Assembly (NCBI GenBank): GCA_002633005.1
Contig: NMRA01000060.1
Location: 449,030-513,029 of the forward strand
DNA: 64,000 bases
Reading direction: 5' to 3'
From: Phoronis australis
Lineage: Eukaryota; Phoronida; Phoronidae
The notes beneath the pieces were generated by a model, which was not told the DNA's origin, searched no databases, and saw only the letters and a program-made list of their open reading frames with translations. A program made the position numbers and the translations under genes. Shown here one piece after another: positions 11,101 through 22,259 of the stretch. Position 1 is the stretch's first letter. Each line of letters begins with the position of its first letter.

Positions 11101-14100
11101 TACCACTTGTGACGTTACTAATGTGATTGTATGTCAATACTGTGCCGTACAACTTGCTAGATCTATAAATGTAATATCGTGCTCATCAAACAAACAAACT
11201 CCTGATGTTGTAGAGGACTTGCTGATATGAAGCTGGTCTCAACTTGTTCCATGTTCAAATTGGAGGAGAGTTTTGGGCTTGGAAGGACCTGGAAGTTGGC
11301 TATTGCTCGAAATTCTAGTTTGCACTTAAAATCACCCACAGCTGCAAGCCAACATGTTGAGACTGGTTTCAGGCAAGAACACTTTTAAGTTCGTTCCAAG
11401 CCTAGAAATGATATGTAAGAGTGAACAAGTAGACACCAATTTTATAATGTAAGTGGTCTATATCAAACAGGTTTGTCGTATTTGTGTCTGCTTAACAATT
11501 TTGTTTTAGATATGTGACGCAAAGTTGAAACTACCAAAGGCTTACGTAAGCCACGTGTTTGGGAAAGCCCACATCAAGGTATGTTCAATCTTGAACTGTT
11601 TTGTTAAGAAGTATTCTAGTTTGGTTTGAACCCTCTGCCATCCGACCAAATGTTGGAATGCTTTTGATCAGGTATTCTTTTTAAACAGTGGAATGCATTC
11701 CAACGCCTTTTTAATTAATGGCAACTAAGGAATCCAGCTGATGCCATACCTGATTGTTGAGGGCAATTTTTGTGTTGTGCAGATTTGAGCACTGTAGCCA
11801 GTGGTTGTGGTCTCTGTTGAGTGCTGTAGCTTCTAAGTAGACGTTTTTATGTGTATTATTGCATTGTTGCAGCGTGTTGGCTGGGTCATGTGACAAGATG
11901 TTTCTAAGTGTATTATTGTCTTGTTTCAGCGTGTTGGCTGGGTCATGTGACAAGATGTTTCTAAGTGTATTATTGCATTGTTGCAGCATGTTGGCTGGGT
12001 CATGTGAGAAGATGTTTCTAAGTGTATTATTGTCTTGTTTCAGCGTGCCCGCCAGCTCATGCAGTTAGACGCTCCACTGAATGATGACTCATCTTCTTCG
12101 TCTTCATCATCAGATGTTGAAATAGTATGTCAACGTTTGTTTCTGATCAACTGGTGAAGCATCTGTAGCAAATCATAGCGTTGAATTGTCATGTTACTTG
12201 GTGAAATGAAATTTTGCCTTGTATGTTTTACGTTGCGAACGTTTTATCATTGGTTTTGTTTGTACGCATTATACAGGTTGCATACATTATCTGATATGAT
12301 ATTTGTACACAACATCTAATTGGAAAGTTTAAGACCTTTTTTTGGACATATGGTGGTGCTAATACTCGATTTTTGTTTTGTCAATTCTTCAATTTGTAGA
12401 TAGATCTCTTCAAACATTACAAGATCTGTTTCATCCATTTGTTGTTGCAACTTCCTTTGCTCTAGTAAGACTTAAGATTTTGGGATGGATGCTGCTTTAA
12501 TGTCTGATTTCTTGTGCCGTAGATGTGGCGTACTTTGTTGATTTTTTTTAAAACCCGGTATGTTGTTTTATTGACAAATCACTCCTTGCTTTCTTGCCAG
12601 TGTCGTGGATACTGTGTGATGTGATTGTCGTCAGTGGCATTGCCATTGTTGGCATCTTCTGTTTTCACTGTAGTTCTGTTGTTGCTGACGTGGTGGCTTA
12701 GGGGTCATTGCCAGTATGTCAGCGTCGTCACCAGTGTCAAATTTCAGCATCGTTGTCTTCGTCAAAGTTGGTGGTCATATTGTCATTGTTGGCCTTGAAG
12801 TTGTGCTCTGTATCATGGTTGACATTTTGTGTCATCTTTGGGGTCACCGGGTTTTGTGATCGTCCTTATATCTTGTACAAAGTGGCCATCGTCATAGTGC
12901 TCTCATTTGCTTGTTTTCTGAATCAGTTCAGCATGTGCCCTCTATTAGTTTCACCTGATGTCTTGCATCCCATGAAAACCTATCTGCTTTATATCTTAAA
13001 ATCACATTTTAATATTATGAGGAGTGTGATGTGTGTGAGAAATACCTCTCTGTGCTCATGTTTTACCTACTACTCTGCCACACAGGTAAGGGCTGAGGAG
13101 TCGAGGATGTTCACTGCAGCAGTGAACAAGTCTTCTGGACACCAGAAGGCAAGATCAATGAAAGAGCACAGCAAAGATCAGAGGAAGAAGCAGGAAAAAG
13201 AAAAGCCGCGTAATAACAATACAGAGCGTATAGGGCAGAGAATAGAGAGGGCGCGAAATCCTATGGAGAACCGGATGTTGCCAAAAGAGACACCCAAAAG
13301 AATGTATTCTGCCCAAGAAGCATCACAGGAAGAATATGAACAAAAAGATGGTAGTGCGAAACGTCTACCTGGTTCACACAGGCAATCTGATAAGAGACCT
13401 CGGCGTGATTATCCAGTTCCGCATGAAGGTGTGTCTACATCTAGAACAGAGCATGAAGATGTGGATGAGGAGTGGTCACTTAGAGCCAGGCAACTTCAGC
13501 GCCAGGTCGGAAAGATGTCAGAAATGATGGACAAAGGCAGTTTGCATCAACTTGGTAACCAAGATTGGCACCGTTCTAATGATCGTCCTAGTAACAAATC
13601 TCGTGGCGAAGAACCTATGCGCAAGGGACGGGACTCCACCATTAGACAAGATGAACACAGGTCTAGGAAAAGTTCTTTCGATGGAAGTCCACCTCACTTT
13701 GAAGAAAGAGGAAACACAGGCACATACAGAGATGAAGACAGGCAGGATGCTAGGCGCCAACTTTCTCAAGGTCGACAAGATTTGGCACAGCAACGTAAAG
13801 AAGCGTATTTATCACAGGAACGTATGTCCAACAGGGAGAAGGACTTTCAGGGACGGAGATCTCCAGAAAATCGCTCAGGTTATGCAGTTTATGTGAAAGA
13901 GAAGTATAAACATGATGACCACCCAGCATCAAGGAATAGAAATGTTGATGGACTGCCAGACAGGAAGACTGCTTCAAAGGAAGAAAGCTATTCTCGTGAA
14001 CTTGTCAAAGATGAATGGGGTGAACCTCGCAATTTTGAAAGTTCTTCACATTCGCTAAAAGATGCTCAATCCCCCAGAGGTGGGCGCCGTCAGTCGCTAC

Positions 14101-17100
14101 CGAAATCTGACTGGGAGAGAAGCAACAGACCACCAAAACACCCTGAGATGAGAGGCCATGCGAACATTGCTGTAAACTATGAACATGAGAGGAACGTACC
14201 TTCTCCTCGTGAACTTTCATCTGGGAACCTTGAACGTTCTTTGAGAGGAAAAGAAGGTTATTCCAGAGATGCACAATACCAGCCTATAGACCCTGATCAT
14301 CCTAGAGCTCTTGCTTTAAACCCTTCCAGAAATCAGGCTGAATATTTCAGAGGGAGTGAGCATCCTAGAGGTCGAGATATGCCTCCAGGGAACAGCAATA
14401 ATCCTTTTACAAGATCACACGATTCTTCTCGAGAAAGAGCAGGTCATTTGTCAGATGACAGACATAGGCCACCTTACAAGGAGTACGAACAGTCTTCTAG
14501 AGGCCAGGAGCCCCCACTAAGGAACTTTGTTCCTGGAACCCAGGATCCCTTTTTAAGAGGCTCTGAAATTTCTCAGGGAGTAGACATTCCTCCCAAGGGT
14601 CATGAGCATCTTACAAGGGGTCATGAGCCCCCTCATGTAGAATATGACCATCCTTCAAGAGGTCGTATAGCCCTACCAAAAGGCTATGAACACTCCCCAA
14701 GACGCCATGGGCCCTCTTCACCTGACTGCAAATCTCCTAGAGGTAATGAGATCCTGATGGGCTATGAGCATCTGCCAAGGGACCAAAGACCTCCCTTTAG
14801 GAGCTATGAGCGCTCTCCAGTTCAAGAGCCTACCCCCATAGGTTATGACCCCAATCAAAGATGGGAGCAGCACCGCAGAGGTTACGAACAATCTCAAAGA
14901 GGTTATGAACCACTTCCCAGAGATTATGAGCATTCTTCAGAGAATCGTGAGCATCTTTCAGAGACCCGTGAGCCTCCTCTGAGGGGTTTTGATCATCCTC
15001 CAGAAAGCCATGAACTTCCTTCCAGGGTATATGATGACTCGAGAAGAGGCAGCAAACAATTCTATTCCAAAGAGGAGTTGCAGGCTGATAGGCCTCCTAG
15101 ACAGATCTCCAGACAACCAAGCCCATCTAGACATCAAATTCCACCTAGAGACCAACATCCACTTGGCCATGACATTGCACCCCAAAGACATGAGGTTTCA
15201 CCAAGGCTTCACGAGGCACCACCGAGAGGACCCAGATCACCACCGAAAGGTCCCAGAACACCACCTGGTGAGCCACCGAAGAATTATCCTAGAGAACTCA
15301 GAGGGCATACTTTTGTTGGGAGACATTCCACTGGAAAAGAAGCTCCACCACAATTTGCCAGAAGTCGCAGTCCCCGGCCCAGGCATTCACAGCCTGAAGC
15401 TATTTCTGAGAGAAGAGGGCCAGGTTCTAGAAACCAAACGTCAGATGATGGTTTTGGGCAAGCAGAAGCAGTGTCAAAGGAGAGAAGTAGAAAGGAATTG
15501 ACAACTAATGACCCAGGGAAAGGTTTGCCTTTAAGCAAAAGAAGTTCTTGTCCAGAGGGTAGAAATTCACATCAGAAAGAGTCGACGTTTGGTCCAAGAA
15601 GTCAAGAGGGTAGAAATTCATCTCAAAAAGAGTCAAAGTTTGGTCCAAGAAGAAATCCTTATGTCGAAGCAAAAGGTGGACCAAAACAACACAAAGAAAG
15701 ATCACCTGTGCCCAACACTTTGCAACAGCAAGGTGCCTTGTCAGCTGAAGCACAGGGTTCATCACTTCTGGCTCCAGAAGCCATTGAAAACTTGAGAAGG
15801 ATGGGATATGAAGGTGACCCAGAAGACTTTGTACGACTGGTGGCCTCAATAGGAAGCATGGTAAGTGTTTTCATTGTTTGTTAAAAACATTAAAATGTTT
15901 ATCTAGTTCAGTATTTGCCTCAATAATAATTGCAATTACAGTACAAGTAAAGACAAAAGTGGGGCATCATTGCTGCAATGGCTGCAAATTACACTTGGAT
16001 AGGGTTCATTGAGCTTGAGGGTCGTAAACCTTTTATGACCTTCAGAAAATGTCTTCTTATGTTTTACAGGGAGCAGCTCCTGCTGTGGTAAATCCTCTTT
16101 TAAGCAGCACTTCCATTGGTGTCATGCCCCAGGTAAGTTGTCACGTGCTGACTTGTTAAATGTTGAGAAGTTTCCATGTATGTTAGGTAATATAAGTGTT
16201 TAGGAAACTTGCATTAAGCAAGCAATGGATCATATCACCTCATCTTCTCCTCAGGCATCACTCTCAGGAATACTGTAGATCTCATTGACTTGTCATCAGT
16301 AAGAAACAACTTAGTAGACAGATGTTGCATGCCTTCATGATTTGTATTCATGGGGAAGGCCTATATGTGTTTCTTCCATCTGATGCCGATGTAGTGTGGA
16401 AAGTGATGAAAATGACTTCATTCAACTGTCGATGATGACTATTCTTCAAAAAATATATAATTGTAATTGGCGTTATATCTAAGAGGTATCGTTGGTGATG
16501 AAAAGTTACCTTCAGGAAAGCTGTATGCTGCGGTGGTGAAAAAGATCATCAAAGTACTGCGTTTAACAATGGCATGGCCAGTGATGACTGACTCACTCCT
16601 TCATACTTCCTTACATCAGTGGTATCGTCTGTGATGAAAGATGCGTCTGTGTTGACGGGTTTCTCTCAGAATACTTCATGCGTCAGTTTTGTGACAGCAA
16701 GAAACGATTAGTACATAAGTGATGATACTTCCTTCAACACAACTCCTTGAAGCTTTACTATAATGTACAAGACAGATTTCCCAAGTTCATACTTCCACAT
16801 AACAGGACTGTATCCAATGAAGAAAGGTGCCCGTCATGCATCTCAAACTTGCTTGCATGTCACTACACTTTCTTCAATATGAGCATACAAGAGAGACAGG
16901 GTCACGCATTTCATGCTGTGCTGGTGAGACTAGTTGAGAAAATATTCCTTCAAGCAGTGGTGTGTGATGTTTGCGACAGTACCGTGGAATGCACTTGACA
17001 AGGTGGCGATAGGGTATTTGGTGGACAGCACTCTGCATTCTTATGTGGATTTAGTTCAGTGGGATATCTCCAGTATTTTTGCGTATGAATTCTTTGCGAC

Positions 17101-19439
17101 CAGCATACTGTCAAACTACTACTGTTGTGGAATTGGATTTTAAACCGATTCACACAAGCACACCACTGAAGGTGGTTGGCCGTAGCTCATAGCATTCATT
17201 GTTGTGAATACTTTGGGGGCAACCCAATTTTTTCTATGTCATTAGCTTTAATACACCTATATTTCAAATTCCATAAACTTCCCATGTCTACACTTGCACA
17301 TTTTTTTAAAAAAGGTGTTTTGCTTCAAGAAATATTATGGAATTCTCTGCCACTTGGTGGCACTTTTGTATTAAATTGACCAGTCAGAGAGCCAGGTTGT
17401 ATTGTTGTGCTGAATACATGTAACTTTGATATGGCAACTCCCATGAAGTGAGATGCCTATATGATTTAAGGTTTATAAAATTTTACTGAAGCTGAAGCAG
17501 CTTACTGAAGCATCCTGGCAAAAACTGATGGACTGTGTGACTCCATGGGTCAATATAGATGGAAAAGAACTGCAGGTGTCACGAGTATTTCTGCAAGAAA
17601 ACAGCAGCTTAGCCTTTGCCCAACTGACTTATAACACATCATGATGTAGTATAGAAGACTACTGGCTATGGACACAATACAAATTGAAAGGGCATGACAG
17701 AGCAACGTTTCAAGACACAAGCAAAAACAACATCAGCAACTTTGGATTGTGATGGTGGAAATCACAAGATGATATATAGTCAATCATAATAATGCCAATG
17801 GTGCACTCACCGAAGCACATCCAGACTTTGTTCATATTTCTGCCACCAGGTGTTACTATACAGTCATTTTAAAATTTCACTGTTGGCAACTCTTCTACTA
17901 AAGTGAAACATAATGTGAGTGTATTATTTTTAAAGACAATGATATTAGTGAGATGTGATTACTTGTTTTACATAAAAGGTAGGAAAAGTAATGTTTTTAC
18001 ATGTATAACTTCACTAAGCTCTTCCCTAAGTGTAAGTTGCTTCAATCTCAAATTTCTCATATATGTCCGAACATTTTAGATTTTGGAAACACTATTAGTA
18101 AATGAGTTAAAAACACCAAAATGAAACTGCCCCCTCCCCCTTAAGTTCTCACAACACTGTTTTCTAGAAGCCCGACAAAACGCTGTCCACCGCCTAAAAT
18201 GTCCATGAATGAAGTAAATTGCTACTGGCCCCTATCATCTCGGCCCATCTCGGAGGACAGAATTTGAATTTGGGTCAAGCATGAGACACGTGTGTGCTCT
18301 CACAATTCTAAGGAGCAGCATTATTGCTGGTGAATGCATTTTCACTGTCCCTGTACTGGATTGCGATATCAATGATGAGTACATTCAAATGTCATTTTGA
18401 ATGTTTAAGGAATGTCTTCCTCTAACACCTTTTTGGAGATTTTCTACGACCTTCGAAGAAAGCGCTTCTTTTGCACAGTTCAGTTCAATTCCAAACTAGA
18501 TGTTTGACGCGAAGTGACCAGTGACGAAGTATTATTTGACACTTTTTATTTATCGTCAAGGCAGCGAAGGAAAGGGTTGTATTGAAGTGGCGATATTAGG
18601 TAAATCGAATTGCTTTTCGATTCGGGAAAGAAGTACTATCAGTTTGGAGTGTTGATTCCTTCGACAAGGTCTTCGTGCAGCTGTGTTATGTCGTACAGAT
18701 TCGCTTCAATTCGTCTTAAGGAAATTGTTTGCTCAGTGAAGAATGACCTAATACCCGTTTCCGTGTTCATGGTTGGAAATGTACTTCGGCATGCATCCAT
18801 CTATCTTAGGCACAAGCGGTGCAGCGTTGCTTTCTTCCATAACACCTGCGTCGCCTCCAGTACAGGGTGCCTCAAGTAACCACAACATATCCCAAGAAGA
18901 TTCGGTTATGCTCAGGAAACCAGCAAGGTTTTTCTATATGCACAATAATTGAGAAGCTCTTTAAAGTCGTATATCTAGATAGAATTTCATCAGTTTTGTC
19001 AAAAGAAAGTTTTCTTGTGCTACTGCATCCTGGAACTTTTACCTATTAAGAAAAAATATTTGGTATTTTCATGTTAAATATTTGAACCTCTTGTGGATGT
19101 CATTTTCAGGCCATTCCACCTTTGTTCGATCAGAGCATCGCATTGGTTGACAATGTTGCCTTACCTAGGGCTATACAGATCATGTCGACCCTTGACCCAG
19201 CTGTCCTTCAGTCACTCAATACTGGTGACCCTAGAGCCCTAGAGATGTTGCAGCGCAGCCTCAGCCCAGAAATGCTACAGGCTCTGGCCGCCCTCAGTCC
19301 ACAGATTATACAGGCCGTTGGTGGGAATGTGCCACCCCAGGCGGATGGCGGGAAGCGTGAGGGTCACCGTAAACAGCGCGGAGGACGTAGACATATCCCA
19401 AAGAAATCACCTCCACCTCGCTTCCGTGATAGATGGTAG
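7614..19439 (+). CDS. Large low-complexity protein with two U1/matrin-type C2H2 zinc fingers (gene span, nine coding exons)
   Basis: Joining 7614-8141, 8764-8835, 9432-9479, 10842-10865, 11510-11578, 12044-12124, 13086-15860, 16070-16132 and 19110-19439 gives 1329 residues. Every junction is GT-AG and in phase 0. Residues 1-130 are rich in Gln, Tyr, Ser and Gly. Finger 1 is C175-x2-C178-x13-H192-x5-H198 and finger 2 is C223-x2-C226-x12-H239-x5-H245, the U1/matrin spacing often linked to RNA or RNP binding. A poly-Ser patch follows, then about 925 residues of charged Arg/Ser/Glu/Pro-rich sequence with degenerate Gly-Tyr-Glu-His repeats (about 773-932). The C-terminal 140 residues look helical and better ordered, and the protein ends in a basic tail. 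A nuclear RNA-associated role is inferred. I do not recognise the ortholog. The start is the first ATG after the 7598 acceptor. Confidence 0.85.
8764..8835 (+). CDS. Zinc-finger gene, exon 2
   Basis: This 72-nt exon lies between ATCTGCTATAG and GTGAGG. It supplies C178, H192 and H198 of finger 1. The preceding intron therefore separates the two zinc-binding cysteines. Confidence 0.85.
9432..9479 (+). CDS. Zinc-finger gene, exon 3
   Basis: This 48-nt exon has acceptor TTGTTTTTAG and donor GTGAGT. It encodes the 16-residue linker between the fingers (AVFSHLVPYHSEYNRN). Confidence 0.8.
10180..10273. repeat. 47-bp tandem duplication carrying a hairpin
   Basis: Two copies (10180-10226 and 10227-10273) differ at one position near the end. 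Each contains CTTAGTC-ATA-GACTAAG, a perfect 7-bp stem with a 3-nt loop. The duplication lies in intron 3 of the zinc-finger gene. Confidence 0.9.
10842..10865 (+). CDS. Zinc-finger gene, exon 4 (24-nt microexon)
   Basis: The exon sits between TTATTTTGCAG and GTAAGT. Its eight codons (PKQFLYCE) supply C223 of finger 2. Frame and finger spacing both require it, which supports the call despite the size. Confidence 0.8.
11510..11578 (+). CDS. Zinc-finger gene, exon 5
   Basis: This 69-nt exon has acceptor TTTTGTTTTAG and donor AAG|GTATGT. It supplies C226, H239 and H245 of finger 2, including the HVFGKAHIK segment typical of U1-type fingers. As in finger 1, an intron splits the cysteine pair. 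Confidence 0.85.
11852..12043 (+). repeat. 57-bp minisatellite repeating a 3' splice site
   Basis: Units start at 11852, 11909 and 11966. A partial fourth (12023-12043) ends at the real exon 6 acceptor. Units 1 and 3 carry GCATTGTTGCAG, while units 2 and 4 carry GTCTTGTTTCAG, so the array grew by duplication of a 114-bp dimer. Each full unit presents a CAG|CGT- or CAG|CAT-type acceptor. Use of any upstream acceptor reads six codons into a TGA. Confidence 0.92.
12044..12124 (+). CDS. Zinc-finger gene, exon 6 (poly-Ser)
   Basis: This 81-nt exon starts RARQLMQL, directly continuing the basic helix after finger 2, and ends in eight serines plus DVEI. The acceptor TTGTCTTGTTTCAG is the last copy of a 57-bp repeat that presents the same acceptor three more times upstream. 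Confidence 0.85.
12600..12860. repeat. Low-complexity GTC/GTT-rich segment in intron 6
   Basis: Loosely repeated GTCATTGTTGGC-type triplets fill this part of the intron, an eroded trinucleotide-like tract. It keeps a frame open just ahead of exon 7, but acceptor position and composition argue against coding. Confidence 0.5.
13086..15860 (+). CDS. Zinc-finger gene, exon 7 (925 codons)
   Basis: The exon begins VRAEESRMF after the acceptor CTCTGCCACACAG and ends at ATG|GTAAGT. It encodes residues 275-1199. The composition is dominated by Arg, Glu, Ser, Pro, Gly and His. There are degenerate repeats of the form GYEH/GHEP-x-R, and a doubled GRNS-QKES-FGPR unit at about 1099-1130. The last 35 codons look more ordered. 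The open frame extends upstream to 12708, but that part is AT-rich, hydrophobic intron sequence. Confidence 0.88.
16070..16132 (+). CDS. Zinc-finger gene, exon 8
   Basis: This 63-nt exon lies between CTTATGTTTTACAG and GTAAGT. It encodes GAAPAVVNPLLSSTSIGVMPQ and bridges the large exon to the last exon in phase 0. Confidence 0.75.
16133..19109. other. Intron 8 of the zinc-finger gene (about 3.0 kb)
   Basis: No exon is recognised inside. Around 16380-16740 there are loosely recurring GTGATGA/CTTCATTCAA-type segments that may be an eroded repeat. Short open frames near 16747-17379 and 18610-18879 show no recognisable features. Confidence 0.45.
19110..19439 (+). CDS. Zinc-finger gene, last coding exon
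   Basis: The acceptor is GTCATTTTCAG. The exon encodes 109 residues. A Leu/Ala/Gln-rich, probably helical segment with repeated LDPAVLQSL- and LSPEMLQAL-like motifs is followed by a Lys/Arg/Pro-rich tail ending RFRDRW and a TAG stop. Confidence 0.88.
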   Translation, partial: AIPPLFDQSIALVDNVALPRAIQIMSTLDPAVLQSLNTGDPRALEMLQRSLSPEMLQALAALSPQIIQAVGGNVPPQADGGKREGHRKQRGGRRHIPKKSPPPRFRDRW

Positions 19440-19456
19440 AGCGAGAGGTCTGAAGA

Positions 19457-19462
19457 AATAAA
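19457..19462 (+). promoter_or_regulatory. Polyadenylation signal AATAAA
   Basis: An exact AATAAA lies 18 nt after the stop codon of the zinc-finger gene, followed at about 20-35 nt by TGTTGTATTATGG, a GT-rich element. If it is used, the 3' untranslated region is only about 40 nt. Confidence 0.5.
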
Positions 19463-19889
19463 GCGTTTGCCCTAGTAAGACTGTTGTATTATGGAGTTTG
19501 TATAAACAATTACTACTGCAGTCGATTCGAACTAAGGAGTTGACCGATGAGTAACCCTTTTTGCAACCCAGTGGAAACCGCAAGTTTACCTATGTCATTG
19601 AGGGGACAGGTTGTTTAAAATTTGCTAGACAGTCTCAGCTGAATGAAGTTTTTCGTAAACATGAAAACTCCATGACGTGACTGGATCTGTGTGATGTTAA
19701 TGAAATGAATAATGGTGTAAGGTCGTACGCACTCTGAATTAAACAGCGTAGAACCTGGACAGGACAACTTTGAGTAACTTTCGCTATGGTTTGTGGCGAC
19801 TGGAAATAGAATAAAGAAACTCACTGGAAAGGCTGTTCACGAAATGTCAGTTATCGTTGACAGTGCTACATAAATGAATCTGGGCGGCT

Positions 19890-21000
19890 ATTTTATCGCC
19901 ATCAGGAAAACGGACCGTTGATTGTACAAGTTGCTCGAAACTTGGCACTTGGGCTTAAGATGATTAGCCATCAGAAGATCGGACGCGGCCTGGGGAACTG
20001 AAGTGGTAGATCAGAATCTACTTGCAAGTCGAAAGAGTGAATCATTGCGTTATTGCTATATGGAAGAATGTAAGATATGTGTCAGACCATCTGGCATTAG
20101 ACTGAGACTGTAGCAGTTGATCAACTCTTAACTCCTCATCGAAAGTGTGGACCAACGCATTACTGCTACGTCATGTAGGCAGGAAATCCGTGAGACCCTA
20201 AGGTACGGAACTATATCTGTAATGGAGGATCATCTTGTAACTTGTCATCTAAAGGTGAGGCCTCGCTTATTGATGGAACCAAACATTTTGCATGAGAAAT
20301 GTTCGAATCCCTTTGGTGTGAGACCACCTGCAGCGACGGGTCAATTCTTTAGTCGTCATTGAAAGAATGGACCAGTCTGTTGCTTAGTGCTGCAGTAGAG
20401 GATGTTTGATGTATGCAATGCACCAGACCCCTGAGTACGGGAGTTGAGCTGCAGCAGAGGACGAACTGTGGGTTTTAGGGACTTGGTATAGCGGTGACTC
20501 TACTCTTGTCATCAAAAAGGTGGACTAGTGGGGTACTTCTGCATCAAAAGATTGTATATGGTGGCCCAAGAAACGCGCGTCAAGCTCCTGTGGTGTGAGA
20601 CTATAGCAGTGGACGAACTGTGTTCGCCATCAAAAGGGTGGACCTTTGGCTTACTGTAACATTTGAGGATGGTATATGTAAGAAACACATCAGACTGGAA
20701 TATGAGGTTGTGGCTGTGGCGGTGAAGCAACTCTTCACTCGTCATTGCAACAGTGAAGGAGCCATGTTACTGTCACAATAAAGGATTTTTGGTTAGGGAA
20801 GTCAGGAAGCTGTAGTAGTGTTCAAGCTCTTCGCTCGTCGTCGAAACAATGAATGAGCGTGACACCACTACAATAAGAGATGCTATGTGTAGGAACGTCT
20901 GGAATTAGAATATCAAACTGTAACTGTCTTGGTGGATCAACTCGTCATCGAAGGAATAGAGCATTATGTTACTTGGCAACTAGAGCTTATTTGTGTCTGA
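19890..21000. repeat. Degenerate tandem array, about 110-bp period
   Basis: A GTCATCGAAA-like landmark followed by a GTGGACC-like segment recurs at about 19900, 19969, 20138, 20247, 20355, 20508, 20630, 20743, 20838 and 20945. Between landmarks, fragments such as GTTACTGCTACAATAA, AGGAAACRCATCAGAC and GAGACTGTAGCAGTGGATCAA recur in the same order. The copies are strongly diverged. The array starts about 430 bp after the zinc-finger gene's poly(A) signal. Confidence 0.65.
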
Positions 21001-22259
21001 AAATGACGAAAGCTGGATGGTTTATCAAGCCAACGTGCCATCTTAAATGAACACTGAATTGGTGTGTACATGTATTCTTAAGAAGGAATTTCTTTGTCCT
21101 GTTACCTGGTGAAACATTTGATGGGAATGTCTTGTAGAAGTGCGAATGTGACGTATATTATTTGTCTGTGTCTAGCAACATTTGAAGTCTGCGGTTTGTG
21201 TCTACCTCTTATGACCTTTGCTAAGCACCGACTAATACAGGTACACCAGTCTGCATATAGCATATATTGTGCAGTATTTTGGGAATGGATGCGACTGATA
21301 GACAGTTGTTCTCATCAGTAAATGAGTCGCCGTGAAGGAAAGACGTCCATGTCGTGAGCGTCGTTAATAATGCTTGCTGTGTTGAAGTTGGCCTTGAAAC
21401 ATGTGGGTGCAGGAGAAGGATTAGGTAATCTTCTTTGGAAATATATGCGCTTGTACCATCGGTGCGATGATTTTAAATGAGATAAATGAACGATGATCAA
21501 AAAGAAACGTACTTTATAGGTTTAGGGTTTCTGCTCGTTTGACTTCAATTTTACTTAAAATGTTACTGAACGTTTTTAACCTCTCTGGTTTTCGTAGTAG
21601 GTAAGGATTTTCAGGGCATCCCAAATCAGGAGTGGCTCAATGCTCGTCGCTCAGATGGATGTGGTTATCGTGACTTCCAGTAGCCGGAAGGTCCGATAAG
21701 TCGACACGTTTTGCTTACCAATGTACCTACGGTGTAGCCTGCTGCAACAATTATAATGTCTGATAGATAAAAGTCCGTATTAAACTCTGTACTTCGAAGG
21801 TTATTTCGTACAGTAAGCCTGTACTCGGAACATTTAAAGGTATGGTCTTAAAAACCACATGGCAGACGTATCGTTGGGCCTCGAGACTAATCATCTAAAC
21901 CAGGAAATTTTGTTTATGTGAATCGTATTTCACTCGTGTCTCTTTAGTGACGACGGAACTAGGTAAGATAGATTCACTGGATGATTGGCTCACGAAAGTT
22001 GCCTCGATTGCGGTGATGTTCGTTCTTCAACGCTGCTTTAATGTTTTCAAACTTTTAAATGGTGTACATGTAGAATTGAGGTTTGAGTTCATGCGTTTAG
22101 CGTGTAGCCCAACCCACTGTTTATGTAACTTTTGATTGAAGCTCATGTTCTTTATTTGCCTCGGTTGCTTCCAACTTGTGGTAGTTATGTTTTCTTGGTG
22201 TGACATTGCCAATTTGTAATTCAGAAGACGGAAAATTTCCTTTTAGCAGTTGTAAAATC
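21001..22259. other. Non-coding stretch
   Basis: No gene or clear repeat is recognised. Confidence 0.35.

Noticed and set aside
11711-11989. Minus-strand open frame of 92 codons
   Set aside because: It is a repeat translation (NTLRNILSHDPA) of the 57-bp minisatellite on the antisense strand of a gene.
12708-13085. Upstream extension of the large open frame before exon 7
   Set aside because: Composition changes to hydrophobic, AT-rich triplets and a good acceptor lies at 13085. Exon 6 joins in phase at that point, so the extension is intron.
20297-20312. GTTCGAATCC resembling a tRNA B box
   Set aside because: No A box at the right distance and no cloverleaf could be folded around it; it lies in the degenerate tandem array.
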